A DNA stretch of 64,000 nucleotides from Hypomesus transpacificus. Its lineage: Eukaryota > Chordata > Actinopteri > Osmeriformes > Osmeridae. The stretch is from assembly GCF_021917145.1 (NCBI RefSeq), contig NC_061073.1, positions 11,986,017 through 12,050,016 of the forward strand, read 5' to 3'. Below are positions 34,845 through 45,231 of this stretch, piece after piece. Numbering within the stretch: the stretch's first letter is position 1; every line of letters begins with the position of its first letter. Below the pieces are notes generated by a model. That model saw nothing but the letters and a program-made list of their open reading frames with translations. It ran no database searches and was not told the DNA's origin. The translations under genes and the position numbers were made by a program.

Positions 34845-37670
34845 GAAAAAGCTAGCAAAGATCCTCACACTCGAGGGGGGGGGGGGGAGGGGAGGGGGGG
34901 CTTACATGCTCCACTGCACTTTACAAAAGCTGTTAGCTTTTGCCCTTTTATGCCCCACAAAGTCCAACATCCTTTTACCTTCACGTCCAATTAAAGGGGA
35001 ATCTGAGACAATTTCTAGCAAAAAAAAAGTATTGTCCTGCAAATCACAGCAGTCACTAGTAGTCAGAGTGGTAAACAGCTAGTATGCACGGTGTCCGAAT
35101 TCTGCAAATACTATGATGGCTTTTTAGGCAGTTGAATAGTTTTCATTAGAAACTCATTTGTTCTACTATGTATTTTTGTGTAAATACATCCAGACCATTA
35201 AGTCAGGTGGAAGTGGAGTACCATCATGACTTATATAACCCAGGGTGGAAACTGGGAACCCTAAGGAAATGACAATTAAAATCAAATACATTCTATTTTG
35301 GGGGTAAAACAGCAAAGCCCTTTGGCGACATTTGAGGACGTTCATTGGTTGGACTTCACTGTGTGATTACACACCTTACACTCAAACCCACATACACTCA
35401 AACACACACACACACTCAAACACACACACACACTCAAACACACACACTGAAACACACACACACACTCAAACAACAACCGGCTTTACATCACCCATGTTGG
35501 GCTGCACGGACCGCACTGCACTCAGTGTTGTTGTTGATGGAAGTGTAATCTCCTTCCATATGGCCCCTTGATTATATTAGCTGGACAGTGTTCTCTTGAG
35601 CACTGGAAACATGGGGTGACCTTGTGGAAATACAATTACCCATGTTCCCTTGCAGCTGGAATGAATGAAGAATGAGTAAGGCCCACAGGCCGAACCCCAA
35701 CAACAGTGTCTTTATGTGACATGATGGGTCTCCTAGGTGTTCCTGTAGGTGACTTTAGATTTTTTGCCGTTTGAGTTCCTGTTCCTTTATGAAACGGTTG
35801 TACTCTTTACAAACACATGGAACATCAGTTCCATTGGAGACCTATGAGAGCATGACTGGCTGAGATTGACTCACACTGAAAGTAGGTCAATAGTCAATGT
35901 TTCAATGACAAATATTTTCATGCAGTTCAGTTTAACTAAACTCTTTTCTTTCAGTCACGATCAGATCAGCTCAACTCAGTTTGTTAGACTTTCCACAAAT
36001 ACACCTGCCCAGTTCGGAAGTTCAGTCAACAATAGGCCAAGTTTATGTTCAGTTGTGTGCTGCCTTGACAGTGTGTTATATAGGAACAGTTGGAAGCGCT
36101 GAAGGGACACATCTTGATTCAACACAAATGGCTCAAGTAATCAGTAGCCTGGAGCTGGCATTAAGCAAGTAAATCTCTTATCTCTGCTTACCCTTATCTC
36201 TGCTATTAGAAGTTGAACAAACCATGGAATAAGAACCATACACTTATGGATTATTTTATGTCAAGCTTTATATACCAGATACAAAATGGTCCCAACTTGA
36301 TGTATATGCTGGGTTAGTTAAATGTTATTGTAGTCTAAGATATCCTTATTTGATATGATACTTTCTTAGAGTAAACCGGCTGTTGAAATGGAGGTTGTGA
36401 GGAATAGGAAATGACAAGGGCCCATCTGATCCTTTCACGTGTGCGTGTCAGTCACAGTATGCATTGTATGTTGGCACTATACGGTCTCTGAGACTCCCCA
36501 ACAGATGGGTGGAGAGGAAAGGGGGGGTTCAGGAAGTACGTTATTAGGTCAGCTAACCTCCCTCCTGCCCCCCACACCCATCATATCCCTGGGGATCTGA
36601 TTCCAGAGGCTGACAAACCTCCCTAACCCCCACCTCCCCCTCGCCCAAACCCCTTCCCTCCAAATTCTTCCTTATGACGCAGATGTACACACTAGAATGT
36701 TTCCTCCCTCAAGTGTTGCATGTATTTTCTCCATTTCAGTTTGACTGTGCTTTATTGTAGTATCCATTATAATGAAACATCTAGTTTTGCCCTGAATTGT
36801 GTGATGCCAAGAAGGCCATTTTTATTTTGTAAATCAAGAATTCTGTCCGCAACAGATACCGGTAATAGATCCTTTTGTAAATCCTTGGTCCTCTTTTAAA
36901 GCTAGCTTTCTTCGGATGACTTGGAATGGATTATAGTTGCCATTAGTCCGTCAAGGTACTCAATATTAAGATTAGCTCTGACGTTTTTAAGCGCGGAAGT
37001 TTAAAAGTCTGGGAGAAGGGAGGGTTCTCTGCTTGGAATGAAGATCATTTGTGATTTCTTTCTTCCTGCTCTGGGGATCCCGTCCTGATTTTTGGTCTAC
37101 TTGTTCGATCTTTAGGGCCCTGCTCCAACATTCTCACAATGCATCATTCCCTTCATCTTCCTTTTAGATATCACTGTTTAAATGTGTCCTGCCTTTATTT
37201 GAGATCCGTGGTCTCAGTGCTACAGAGTGTTTTGTCTTCAGAGGGGCAAGAGTAAGAAGGATGCAGGGTTGAGTCAGTGCCTCAGACTGTCTGGGACCAA
37301 GGAGAAGACGAAATCAAAGTGAAGCTTTGTGCTGCAGGGAAAGGAGAAAAAAAACATTCTGTCCTCTAAGATCTTTCACATCAAGGATGGCGCAGACATG
37401 AAGATACTCACACTAAAGTATTAAGCGTGCCTCCATATTCAACCACTTGAGAAGGAGAATTCAAGGATATGCTCTCTCTCACACACACACACACACTAAC
37501 ACGAATGCATACTTGAGGCACATCTGTCCCTACAGATCCACGCCACAGATACTTCACAACATCAACAAATCACCATCATTTGAAGCGATCGAATACATTT
37601 CGCTTTTGTCCATCTCTTCAGAGACAAAATGGATCAATCGGGTGAATTATTTAGCTTTTAGACTTCAAGA
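34845..37670. other. Intergenic spacer with CA-type minisatellite
   Basis: Contains a 13-base G run (34,875-34,887) with further G runs, and the CACACACACTCAAA repeat at 35,381-35,473. No gene or other recognised element. Confidence 0.6.
35381..35473 (+). repeat. Minisatellite of (CA)n TCAAA units
   Basis: About five units of 14-18 bp, each a short CA run followed by CTCAAA, one variant with CTGAAA. It is open in more than one forward frame, which accounts for apparent Thr/His-rich open frames. Confidence 0.85.
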
Positions 37671-38085
37671 TACACTATATTACTGTAGTCACTCAGCTAT
37701 CCAAATCATTGATTTAGGGTGCACAAAACAAGGGCCAAAAAGACATGGAGCGAGTTTGGTGTGGAAGAACTTGACTGGCCTGCACAGAGCCCTGACCTCA
37801 ACCCGATAGAACACCTTTGGGATGGATTAGAGTGGAGACAGCCAGCCAGGCCTTCTTGTCCAACATCTGTCTGACCTCACAAATGCACTTCTGGAAGAAT
37901 GGTGAAAAATTCCCATAAACATACTCCTAAACCTTGTGGAAAGCCTTCCTAGAAGAGTTGAAGCTGTTCTAGCTGCAAAGGGTGGGCCAACACCATATTA
38001 AATCCTATGGTTTAAGAATGGGATGTCACTCACCTTCATATGCGTGTGAATGCAGACGAGCGAATACTTTTGGCAATATAGTGTA
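37671..38085 (+). mobile_element. Tc1/mariner transposon remnant, internally deleted
   Basis: The ends are TACACTATATT (37,671) and AATATAGTGTA (ends 38,085), the short inverted termini of Tc1-like elements with TA at the edges. The interior keeps the 3' part of a transposase, with broken frames: about 37,750-37,840 encodes a recognisable DWPAQSPDLNPIEHLWD segment including the last catalytic acidic region. The 5' two-thirds is missing, so the copy is dead. Confidence 0.85.
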
Positions 38086-39451
38086 TTTCTATCTATATGC
38101 CGTATGTACAAGCACAAGGGTGTTTCTGCAGTACAGTGGCTTGACAGTGTGGCTCTTCAGCTTGTTTGAGTGTAATCCATCTGTCTCTCTCCCCTTGTCT
38201 CTCTTTAATATGCCAGCCCACTCTGGAGAGGTGTGTGTCACTCCAGTTACTGGTGTCAGCCTGACATTCCAGTGCCATTTCACACAAGACCTCTTCTAAA
38301 TAAGGTCTTTAGAATAATCTCTATAACAGAATGGGTGTCCAAACAAGAAAAGTTTAACCTTTGAAGTGTGACGTGTTGATGGAAATAACATTTCTGAACA
38401 AACCTAGAACTTGACAAAGTAACGACCGTAATTTGAAATATGGTGCGTTCAACAATACCTAAATTACACAACATGTACATAATCTCTTTTATTAAAATAT
38501 AGTTGTATCTGAAGTCAATTTTACAGTGCAAAGAGCAAAGTGGTTAGAATAATAAGTAAATAGAAATGTAAGTCCCAGTTTAATAGCAGTACATGTTCAA
38601 GTGTCCTGGTAGGGTTAACCCTAACCCTGATAAATAAATAATACAATTGTTTAGTCTGCAAGAAGTTCAATGTCAGATTCATGCAGATGCATGCATGAAG
38701 AATGCTAACATTAGCCTTACTAGGGACACAGAGTGCTGTCTGCATGTTTGAATGTGTTTTCACTGAGTCATTGTTGGATGGTTTGTGCAGACTATCTATC
38801 TGGCTACAGATGTCTTTTGTATTCCTCTCCAGAGTCTGGGTCCCTTACGTCACTCTGTGGTTGGAAAGACAACCTCCCCTTGAGAGGAGTGTACTGTAAC
38901 CCCACTCAAATCACAGGCAGTCAGCCCCCATCATATCAGTCTTCCAGTTTCCCACAGTTCACTTCTCAGTGTGTCGTTCATGTTTATTCAGCAGAGTATT
39001 TTCAGAGAAATTACCAGAACATCAAAGATTCTGAGAAATAAAGATATTTGTGGGTTTGATATTGGTTCACTCTAAAGTTACATCCCTCTGACAACACTGA
39101 TTAACTCTATACACCATAGTGAAAATCTTTCTGAATATGTCATTAGGTGACTACAGTAACTATGACCCAAAATACATGTTTGCTGTTGCAGTTGTGCATT
39201 GAAATATCACTAAGAGCACAAATATAACTTATTTAAAGTGTGCCATATTAAAGGTTTATATATGCACTGCACTGCAACTCAAGTGTGGCACATGTGATTC
39301 TCCATCGAGTAAAATGGTTCAGGGCGATGGAGTGCTGGCCCCATCTACAGGTGAAATGTGTGTACTGCATCACAATTCTACCTTTTTAAAGTAGTCAAAT
39401 TTTTTGTCAGAATCAGATCTCACTCTACCTATGGGTACACTTATATACCCG
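38086..39451. other. Intergenic spacer before the hyaluronidase cluster
   Basis: AT-rich sequence with no recognised gene or repeat. Confidence 0.55.
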
Positions 39452-39794
39452 TTTATTTGTTCGCCAAGTTGAGAGGCTGTTATCTCAGACAGACTGAATA
39501 TTACCACACTGTCAATTATGTGACATGTAAACGCCAGCAGTACCTTTTGTGTTGTAGATTTGTAATACCCATACAAGCCAGATCAATCTATTCTGAGGAT
39601 TTTGACAGTTTTTTATATTATTCAACTTGAGAATAAATATTTGTTGTCTCCCAGTATGACATCCCTGTGTACCGCATTTTGGTAATATGAGCTTACAACA
39701 AAACTAAAAATCCCAAGCTTCCCAAACATCAATTGACAATATAGCACAGTGCGCTGCAAATCAAATGTAAATTGTGTTTGTCGGAAATATATTT

Positions 39795-40310
39795 TTACAT
39801 TGCTGCAAAACACATGGATAACCCAATCATGGCTAGTAAGAGAACATTTGAGAGGTGGGAGTTGACACTGTGGTTCGGCTGTGTGTTCTTAAACTTCGGG
39901 ATTGTATTCAAGGTAACTGGGAACTGGCAAGGTTCCTCAGAGTAGCACATACAGTCAAATTTCTCAGCAAACCAGTCAACGTCCTCTTGGGACATTTCAC
40001 CCTTCACAGCCAGTTCACCGTTCTTGTACCTCTTGATCTGGTAGCGCTGCGGGTCAAGATGGAGGTAATCATCTCTGTCCCAAATCTTCCTCACACAACG
40101 GCCCTTGGCCTGGCATAAAGCCTCACTGCACAGTCGGGTTGCCATGGAGATGTTGAGGATGTAGGGGTTCATGATTGTATCCAGGTGTCGCCTGGCGTTT
40201 AGGCAGGAGACCTTTGGGGAAATAGGATCACAGATTCATTTATTAGTTATGTCATTTTATCTTCTATTGAATCATATTTTTTCATCCATCCAGAGATTGA
40301 TCCATCCAGA

Positions 40311-40348
<38 letters not shown>

Positions 40349-41557
40349 ATGTCACACTACAGGCAAGTGAGAGCTACCTCTGACTCTGTGACGTTCATGT
40401 CTCCCCAGGAGACGACGCCAGCAGCTCCGAGGGCAGCCGCCTCCCCAACCGTTTTCACCAGGTCGTACTGGAAACCAAATTGTTACTGGACAAAGTGCTA
40501 CCACACCTGAAGGTAAGATTACACGGAGCAACGCCTCTCTGCCTGTGTTTTGTTTTCACCGATGGCCAAAACGTCTGTCAGGCCAGTTGAGAACGGGAAA
40601 TGTGTATTAACCAACCTCAGACATGTAGTCATGGATACTGTCCTTGTAGACTGGACGGATGTAGGCGTAGACTGGGATGGAGTAGTTTTGGTTGGGCAGC
40701 ATGGACACCCTCATTGCTTCCTGGATGCGGTGGCGAACGTACAGACGTGCTTGATAGGAATCTCTGAGTATCAGCTCTAGATAGATGGATGGAAAGAGAG
40801 CGGTGGACTCTTTCCAAAGCCACATCAGTTTGTCGTTCCTTTGCTTCTCAATATCGGGACACCTTCCGGAATAATGTTCCATATCTTGTTTGTAGTCGTA
40901 GTTGTAGCAGTCCGGGTACAGAAAGTACCCCCAAAGCCTGTTAGGCCTGAGTCTGATCCCGAGACGGAGAGATTGGATGAAGTATATCTTCGCTGCTTTC
41001 TCAAACACCATCTTGGCTCTGTCTTCCGCTTCATCATCAGACACCATTGGATTCTTTTTTTTTACAACCTCGATTGACATTTGCCGATAGATGTCCTTGC
41101 TCCCCCAGTTGCGAATCCATTGAGGCCGCCAATCCTCAAAGTCCAGAATGGCAAGGCCTGGTTGGTCTTTAGGGATGTAATATTCAATGTCATCTTCAGC
41201 TAGCTTGCGGTGTTCCTTGAAATCGATGAGTTGGGGAAGTCCTTCGTCATACATTTCTCCGGTGTCTTCGTCCATGTGGGGGAAGATACCAAAACGGTCA
41301 GTGTAGAATATGGAGATACTTTGGTTAGTTGCAGTCTTCAAAGTACTGCTCACTAACTGGAAGTAGGACAAGTCGAGGCCCATGCTAAATCTGGTCTCGC
41401 AGAGTTCTGTTGGGGCGTTCCACATGAATAGAAAGGGATAGTCGGAAACCACAGGTGTGTCTGTTTTAGGAAGGGCCTTGGTGGTGTGCAGTACAGTTGT
41501 TAGGAGGAGTAAGTTTAGGAAGTGAATTCCACCTACTGTAACACCAGTCAGATTCAT
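39795..41557 (-). CDS. Hyaluronidase, SPAM1/PH-20-like (GH56), GPI-type tail, 482 aa
   Basis: A GH56 endo-beta-N-acetylhexosaminidase cleaving hyaluronan, probably at the cell surface. Exons on the minus strand: 41557-40616 (314 codons), 40467-40378 (90 nt), 40211-39795 (stop), all with AG/GT borders in phase 0. The chosen ATG (41,557) precedes a signal peptide ([18 protein letters not shown]). Seen: catalytic Asp139-Phe-Glu141 in [17 protein letters not shown], Tyr259 in PSIYL (the position of HYAL1 Tyr247), Trp335 in the 90-nt exon, and an EGF-like Cys module ([19 protein letters not shown]). The final residues ([19 protein letters not shown]) form a hydrophobic end typical of GPI signals. 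It is nearest gpr37, the position of SPAM1 in mammals, but spam1 versus hyal6-like naming cannot be settled without a tree. A minus-strand AATAAA lies at 39,457-39,452. Confidence 0.93.
40314..40346 (+). repeat. (GT)n microsatellite in a hyaluronidase intron
   Basis: A pure GT run of about 16 units between the second and third coding exons of the SPAM1-like gene. On the transcribed minus strand it reads (AC)n. Confidence 0.9.
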
Positions 41558-42503
41558 TTTAGCACGGTGCTTTGTTCCTTGAGGAAAGCAAAGCAAAGTT
41601 TAATCAATAATAGTATTGATTGAATATTTTAAGATAATCCTCCATTAAGTCTAGATGGTGATAATAACTGAATGGCAACACAAGCAAGGGAGATCTGACT
41701 TAATTAGCTAGACTGATAGCATTTTGGTCTCTTTTTGAAAAAGCATTATTTGTTTTTGTTTTGATATGATATTGACAAATGTAAATACAGCATGTATTGT
41801 GACATCATCGTCATCCAACAGCACCATCTCATTATCAATCCCCACCAAGATTGATAAAATAAGACTAATACAGTTATACAGTACTTGGCTTTTTTGTTTG
41901 CAGCCAAAACAGGTGTATGGAAATATCGCAGCAATCACAACACTTCATGTACAATCTAGACATAACCAAGTTATCATTTAAAAAGGATAGAATTGTTGTA
42001 CCAACTGGATTTGCAGATTCCAAATTCCTCAATGTCCACGCGACAAGTTCTGTCAATTCTGTCCTTAGATGGTTAACTCTTCGCCATAACCCTCCCTCTG
42101 GACTGCATCCCGTCTGACAGTTGAAATAGCTTGTCCTTTAAATAAGATCTGCAATAGCTCGGAGCCAAGCTCAAGTTCTAGATCACAAACACCTGTGGAA
42201 ACTTGTCTTGATCGGCATAAATCACCCTGCGTACTTTCATTAGGATTTCCACAGGTTGTAAATGTATGGGGGAGGTGAGGAAAGAGGACACTCATGACAA
42301 TGTATTTTGGGTGGTGCCTATTACTAAGAACTTGGCTGACTATTACATACAAGGAATGTTCTCTCACCTCAATCAGCTTTGCCTGTATACATTTCTTAAC
42401 ATGGTTTCCTTCTGAACAATGTGATCATATTTAAATGTGCTGAGAGTGAGGTGTTTCTGTATACATTCTTAGAAGTACCCATTAAATAACACTGATGTGG
42501 ATT
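41558..42503. other. Upstream region of the SPAM1-like gene
   Basis: It should hold the promoter and any 5' non-coding exon of the SPAM1-like gene. A possible acceptor (TTTCCTCAAG on the minus strand) lies about 25 bases before the ATG. No convincing TATA box and no repeat were recognised. Confidence 0.4.
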
Positions 42504-42509
42504 TTTATT
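42504..42509 (-). terminator. Candidate poly(A) signal of the second hyaluronidase gene
   Basis: AATAAA on the minus strand about 240 bases beyond the stop codon at 42,752. Confidence 0.45.
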
Positions 42510-42751
42510 TTGCACAAAAATAATGTTTGCTTCTTAATCAAACTGATTTGATTGATGATATACATATAAATAATAATTTCAAATATTCAAGTCCTGAATT
42601 CCAGAAAAATCATGTATAATCTTATTGTGAATTACATGGAATTATACTCTGAATTTAGGTATACATACAGTACATTCTCACACCACATGGACATGTCTTG
42701 ACTCTACAAATCAATCGCTGTGGTGATGTAGTGTACATACTGTACAGTACG

Positions 42752-44910
42752 CTAAACCTGAATGGCTATAGGCTTGCTTGGATAAGATAGTCTGTCTGAG
42801 CAGGTGTGACCAGTGTAGCATTGACAGGTGAATTTATCGGCCAAGAAATTGAGGTCTGCAGAGGAGGGCAAGCCAACAACCATGTACTTCTCTTTCAACT
42901 TCAGGATATGGAAGTTGTCAGGGTTTAAGTGAAGGTAGTCTGTGGAATCATAGTTCTTTCGGACACAGCGGCCATTGCCCTGGCACAGGACGTCACTGCA
43001 GAGCTTGGCGGCGGCAGTCACGTTAGCGATGTAGGGGTTCAGGGTGCTTGTCAAGTATGTAGAAAGAGTGTCACATTCTGCCTGAAATGAGAAACAGATA
43101 AGACAAGCCGTCAGTGGGGTAGAAGGGGGGAAGTTGACAGGGAAAACAATGGAATAGTTAGGGCCATCTCTCCACATAATTATTTGCTCGACCTGGCAGT
43201 GATCTTATTATGTATTAGAAAAGTAAGAATCCCTGTATAAGAATTAGTGTATACCTAACACTAAGTGTATCCTGAACAGTGGAACAGTGAAGGGACATTG
43301 CTATGATGGGTGTACACACAGTAGCCACAAATAGATGCAGCATGCGTCAACGGTTAAATGATCAGCATAACAATAATCATTGTGACACTGTATCCTCATG
43401 CATTTGTGGGTGTTGCAGTCTTTACTGGAATCTTGTCTACTGTAACGTGAAAGTAATTCCAGAGGATGTCCTAAATATAACTTGAGGAACTCAACATGAG
43501 AATTGTGTTCTGTATGGAAGCAAAAGAGAGACAGATTGAAAAACTAGGATGAAAGGTTAATTAGGTGTATTTTATGTTAGAGCTTACCTTGCCATTGTAG
43601 TCTGCACTGGCACCCCACATCACTGTTCCTGAGGCTCCAAGGGCTGCACTTTCTCCTACACTTCTGACCAAGTCCTCCTGAGAGATGGAAATGCAAGTGG
43701 TTTCGCTTATAGAGTTAACGCCATGCAGAGGTTCAATGTGCTGAATGAGAGCAAACGGAATGAATGAATCTACTGAGACAATTGTAGTACTGTAGGATGA
43801 TTCTGAACAGTGTTTCAAAGCAGTTGTGTATCAGTATCAAATATACCCTCTAATTGCCAGCAACAAGCATTTTATTCAGTTGCAAGTATTAATCCCGCTT
43901 ATGAATCCCAGTGACTAGTTCTGTAACCGTGAGCAGTCGAATTGAATCGATCTGAAGTGAGCCTTCACCTGACTGAGGAACTGTTTGTTCTGGTCGCGGT
44001 AGAGCGGGCGTGAGTACACATAGATGGGCACAGTGTACGGGCGCTGGGGCAGGGCCGCCACCCTCACCGCCTCCTGAATGCGATTCTGCACAAAGTATGC
44101 CGCGTTGGGGCTGTCGCTCAGCGACAGGGGCAGGTAGATGGAAGGGTAGAGCGCTGTGCTGGATTCCCACAACCACAGCAGTTGATCGTTGAGTTTCTGG
44201 GTGTTTACCGGACATGTTCCTGTGTAACCCGGCTTCTCCCAGCCGTAGTTGTAGCAGTCGGGGAACAGGTAGAAGCCCCACAGCTGGCTAGGCCGGATAT
44301 TTTTCCCAAGCATCATGGTTTCCTGCATGTAGTTCCTAGCAGCGGTTTGGAACTGCTTCTTGGCAGTTGGGATGACTTGGTTTTGAGGCAAAGTGGGATC
44401 TTTCTCTTCAGCGTAAGAGATGGAGAGCTGCCGGTAGATATCCTTGGATCCCCAGTTTCTCTCCCATTTCGGGCGCCAGTCTTCCCAGTCGATGACGGCC
44501 AGGCCAGGGATGGAGTCTGAGGGCATGAAGTGGGCGATGTCATCACTGGCCTTCATCAGGCTGGCTGTCAAGTCGCCCTTTTGAGGAATTCCACCGTTGT
44601 ACTCTTGTTTGGTGACTGGGTCAACGTGGGGATAGAGTCCCAACCGGTCTTTATAGAAGAGGGTGAGGAACTGACTAGGAACGGCAGCCGGAGTGGTCAC
44701 TGCATGGAAGACCGAGGTGTCCAGATGGATCTCCAGCTGCTTGCACACATTGGTAGGAGCATTCCATAGGACCACAAACGGGTGGCCATCCATTAGTGGA
44801 GGTTCCGTTGTAAGCAAGGTTAAGGCAGGAACAAGGCAGCCCAGAAGATAAATTGTGAGAGTGGGGATCAGCTGCCTGGAACATCTCCTCACCTTTATGT
44901 TCTGGTCCAT
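42752..44910 (-). CDS. Hyaluronidase, PH-20/HYAL6-like (GH56), no membrane anchor, 453 aa
   Basis: Tandem paralogue of the SPAM1-like gene. Exons on the minus strand: 44910-43969 (314 codons, the same length as its neighbour), 43677-43588 (90 nt), 43081-42752 (stop). The ATG at 44,910 has a strong context (AACATGG) and precedes a leader (LIPTLTIYLLGCLVPALTLL). Seen: Asp141-Trp-Glu143 in IDWEDWRPKW, FPDCYNY, Tyr259 in PSIYL, Trp335, and the EGF-like module (CSDVLCQGNGRCVRK..CQCYTGHTC). All expected catalytic residues are present, so it should be active. Unlike its two neighbours the protein ends soon after the EGF-like module (PSKPIAIQV) with no hydrophobic tail, so secretion is inferred. A non-coding first exon is inferred at about 45,200-45,179. 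Assignment to hyal6 or spam1 needs phylogeny. Confidence 0.93.
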
Positions 44911-45178
44911 GTTGACTTTTCTATGGATCAAATAAACATATGGATTACATACGAGAGTGGAAAGCTAGGTCACCATTCATTGCAGAGTTCATCGTTTGAA
45001 GGATTCTCTCAATTGCACAGAGAAACGGAAGGAAATTCTTTGAGTGTCGTAATGATAGACCTCTCCATCTTCACATTGGAAAAAAATGCTGCGGAATAAA
45101 TATGTTCCCAAAGCTGTTGATGGAAACTTCACACTTCACAAAGAAACACCACTGAAAGACTGACTGGTTGGTTCTTAC

Positions 45179-45231
45179 CTGTGCAAAATGTCGTAGGAAT
45201 GCATTTCCATGCTATTTGCATGGCTTTATAA
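45179..45231 (-). promoter_or_regulatory. Inferred core promoter and non-coding first exon of the secreted hyaluronidase gene
   Basis: On the minus strand: TTATAAAG (45,231-45,224), then ATGCAAAT, a perfect POU octamer (45,221-45,214), then about 35 bases ending in a consensus donor, CACAG/GTAAGA (exon end at 45,179). A matching acceptor, GATCCATAG, lies about 10 bases before the ATG at 44,910. TATA, start and donor are spaced as expected for a short 5' UTR exon. No RNA evidence is available. Confidence 0.5.

Noticed and set aside
35332..35571. CRISPR-like array from regular CACACAC/TCAAA spacing
   Set aside because: Units are contiguous low-complexity minisatellite without unique spacers, in a vertebrate genome.
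37447..37809. 120-codon open frame near the Tc1 remnant
   Set aside because: It runs from a CA repeat into transposon sequence in the wrong frame; the transposase frame is broken.
42752..43177. Using the far upstream start of the third exon frame in the middle hyaluronidase as a separate gene
   Set aside because: A clear TTTCAG acceptor at 43,082 joins it in phase to the 90-nt exon; the upstream part is intron.
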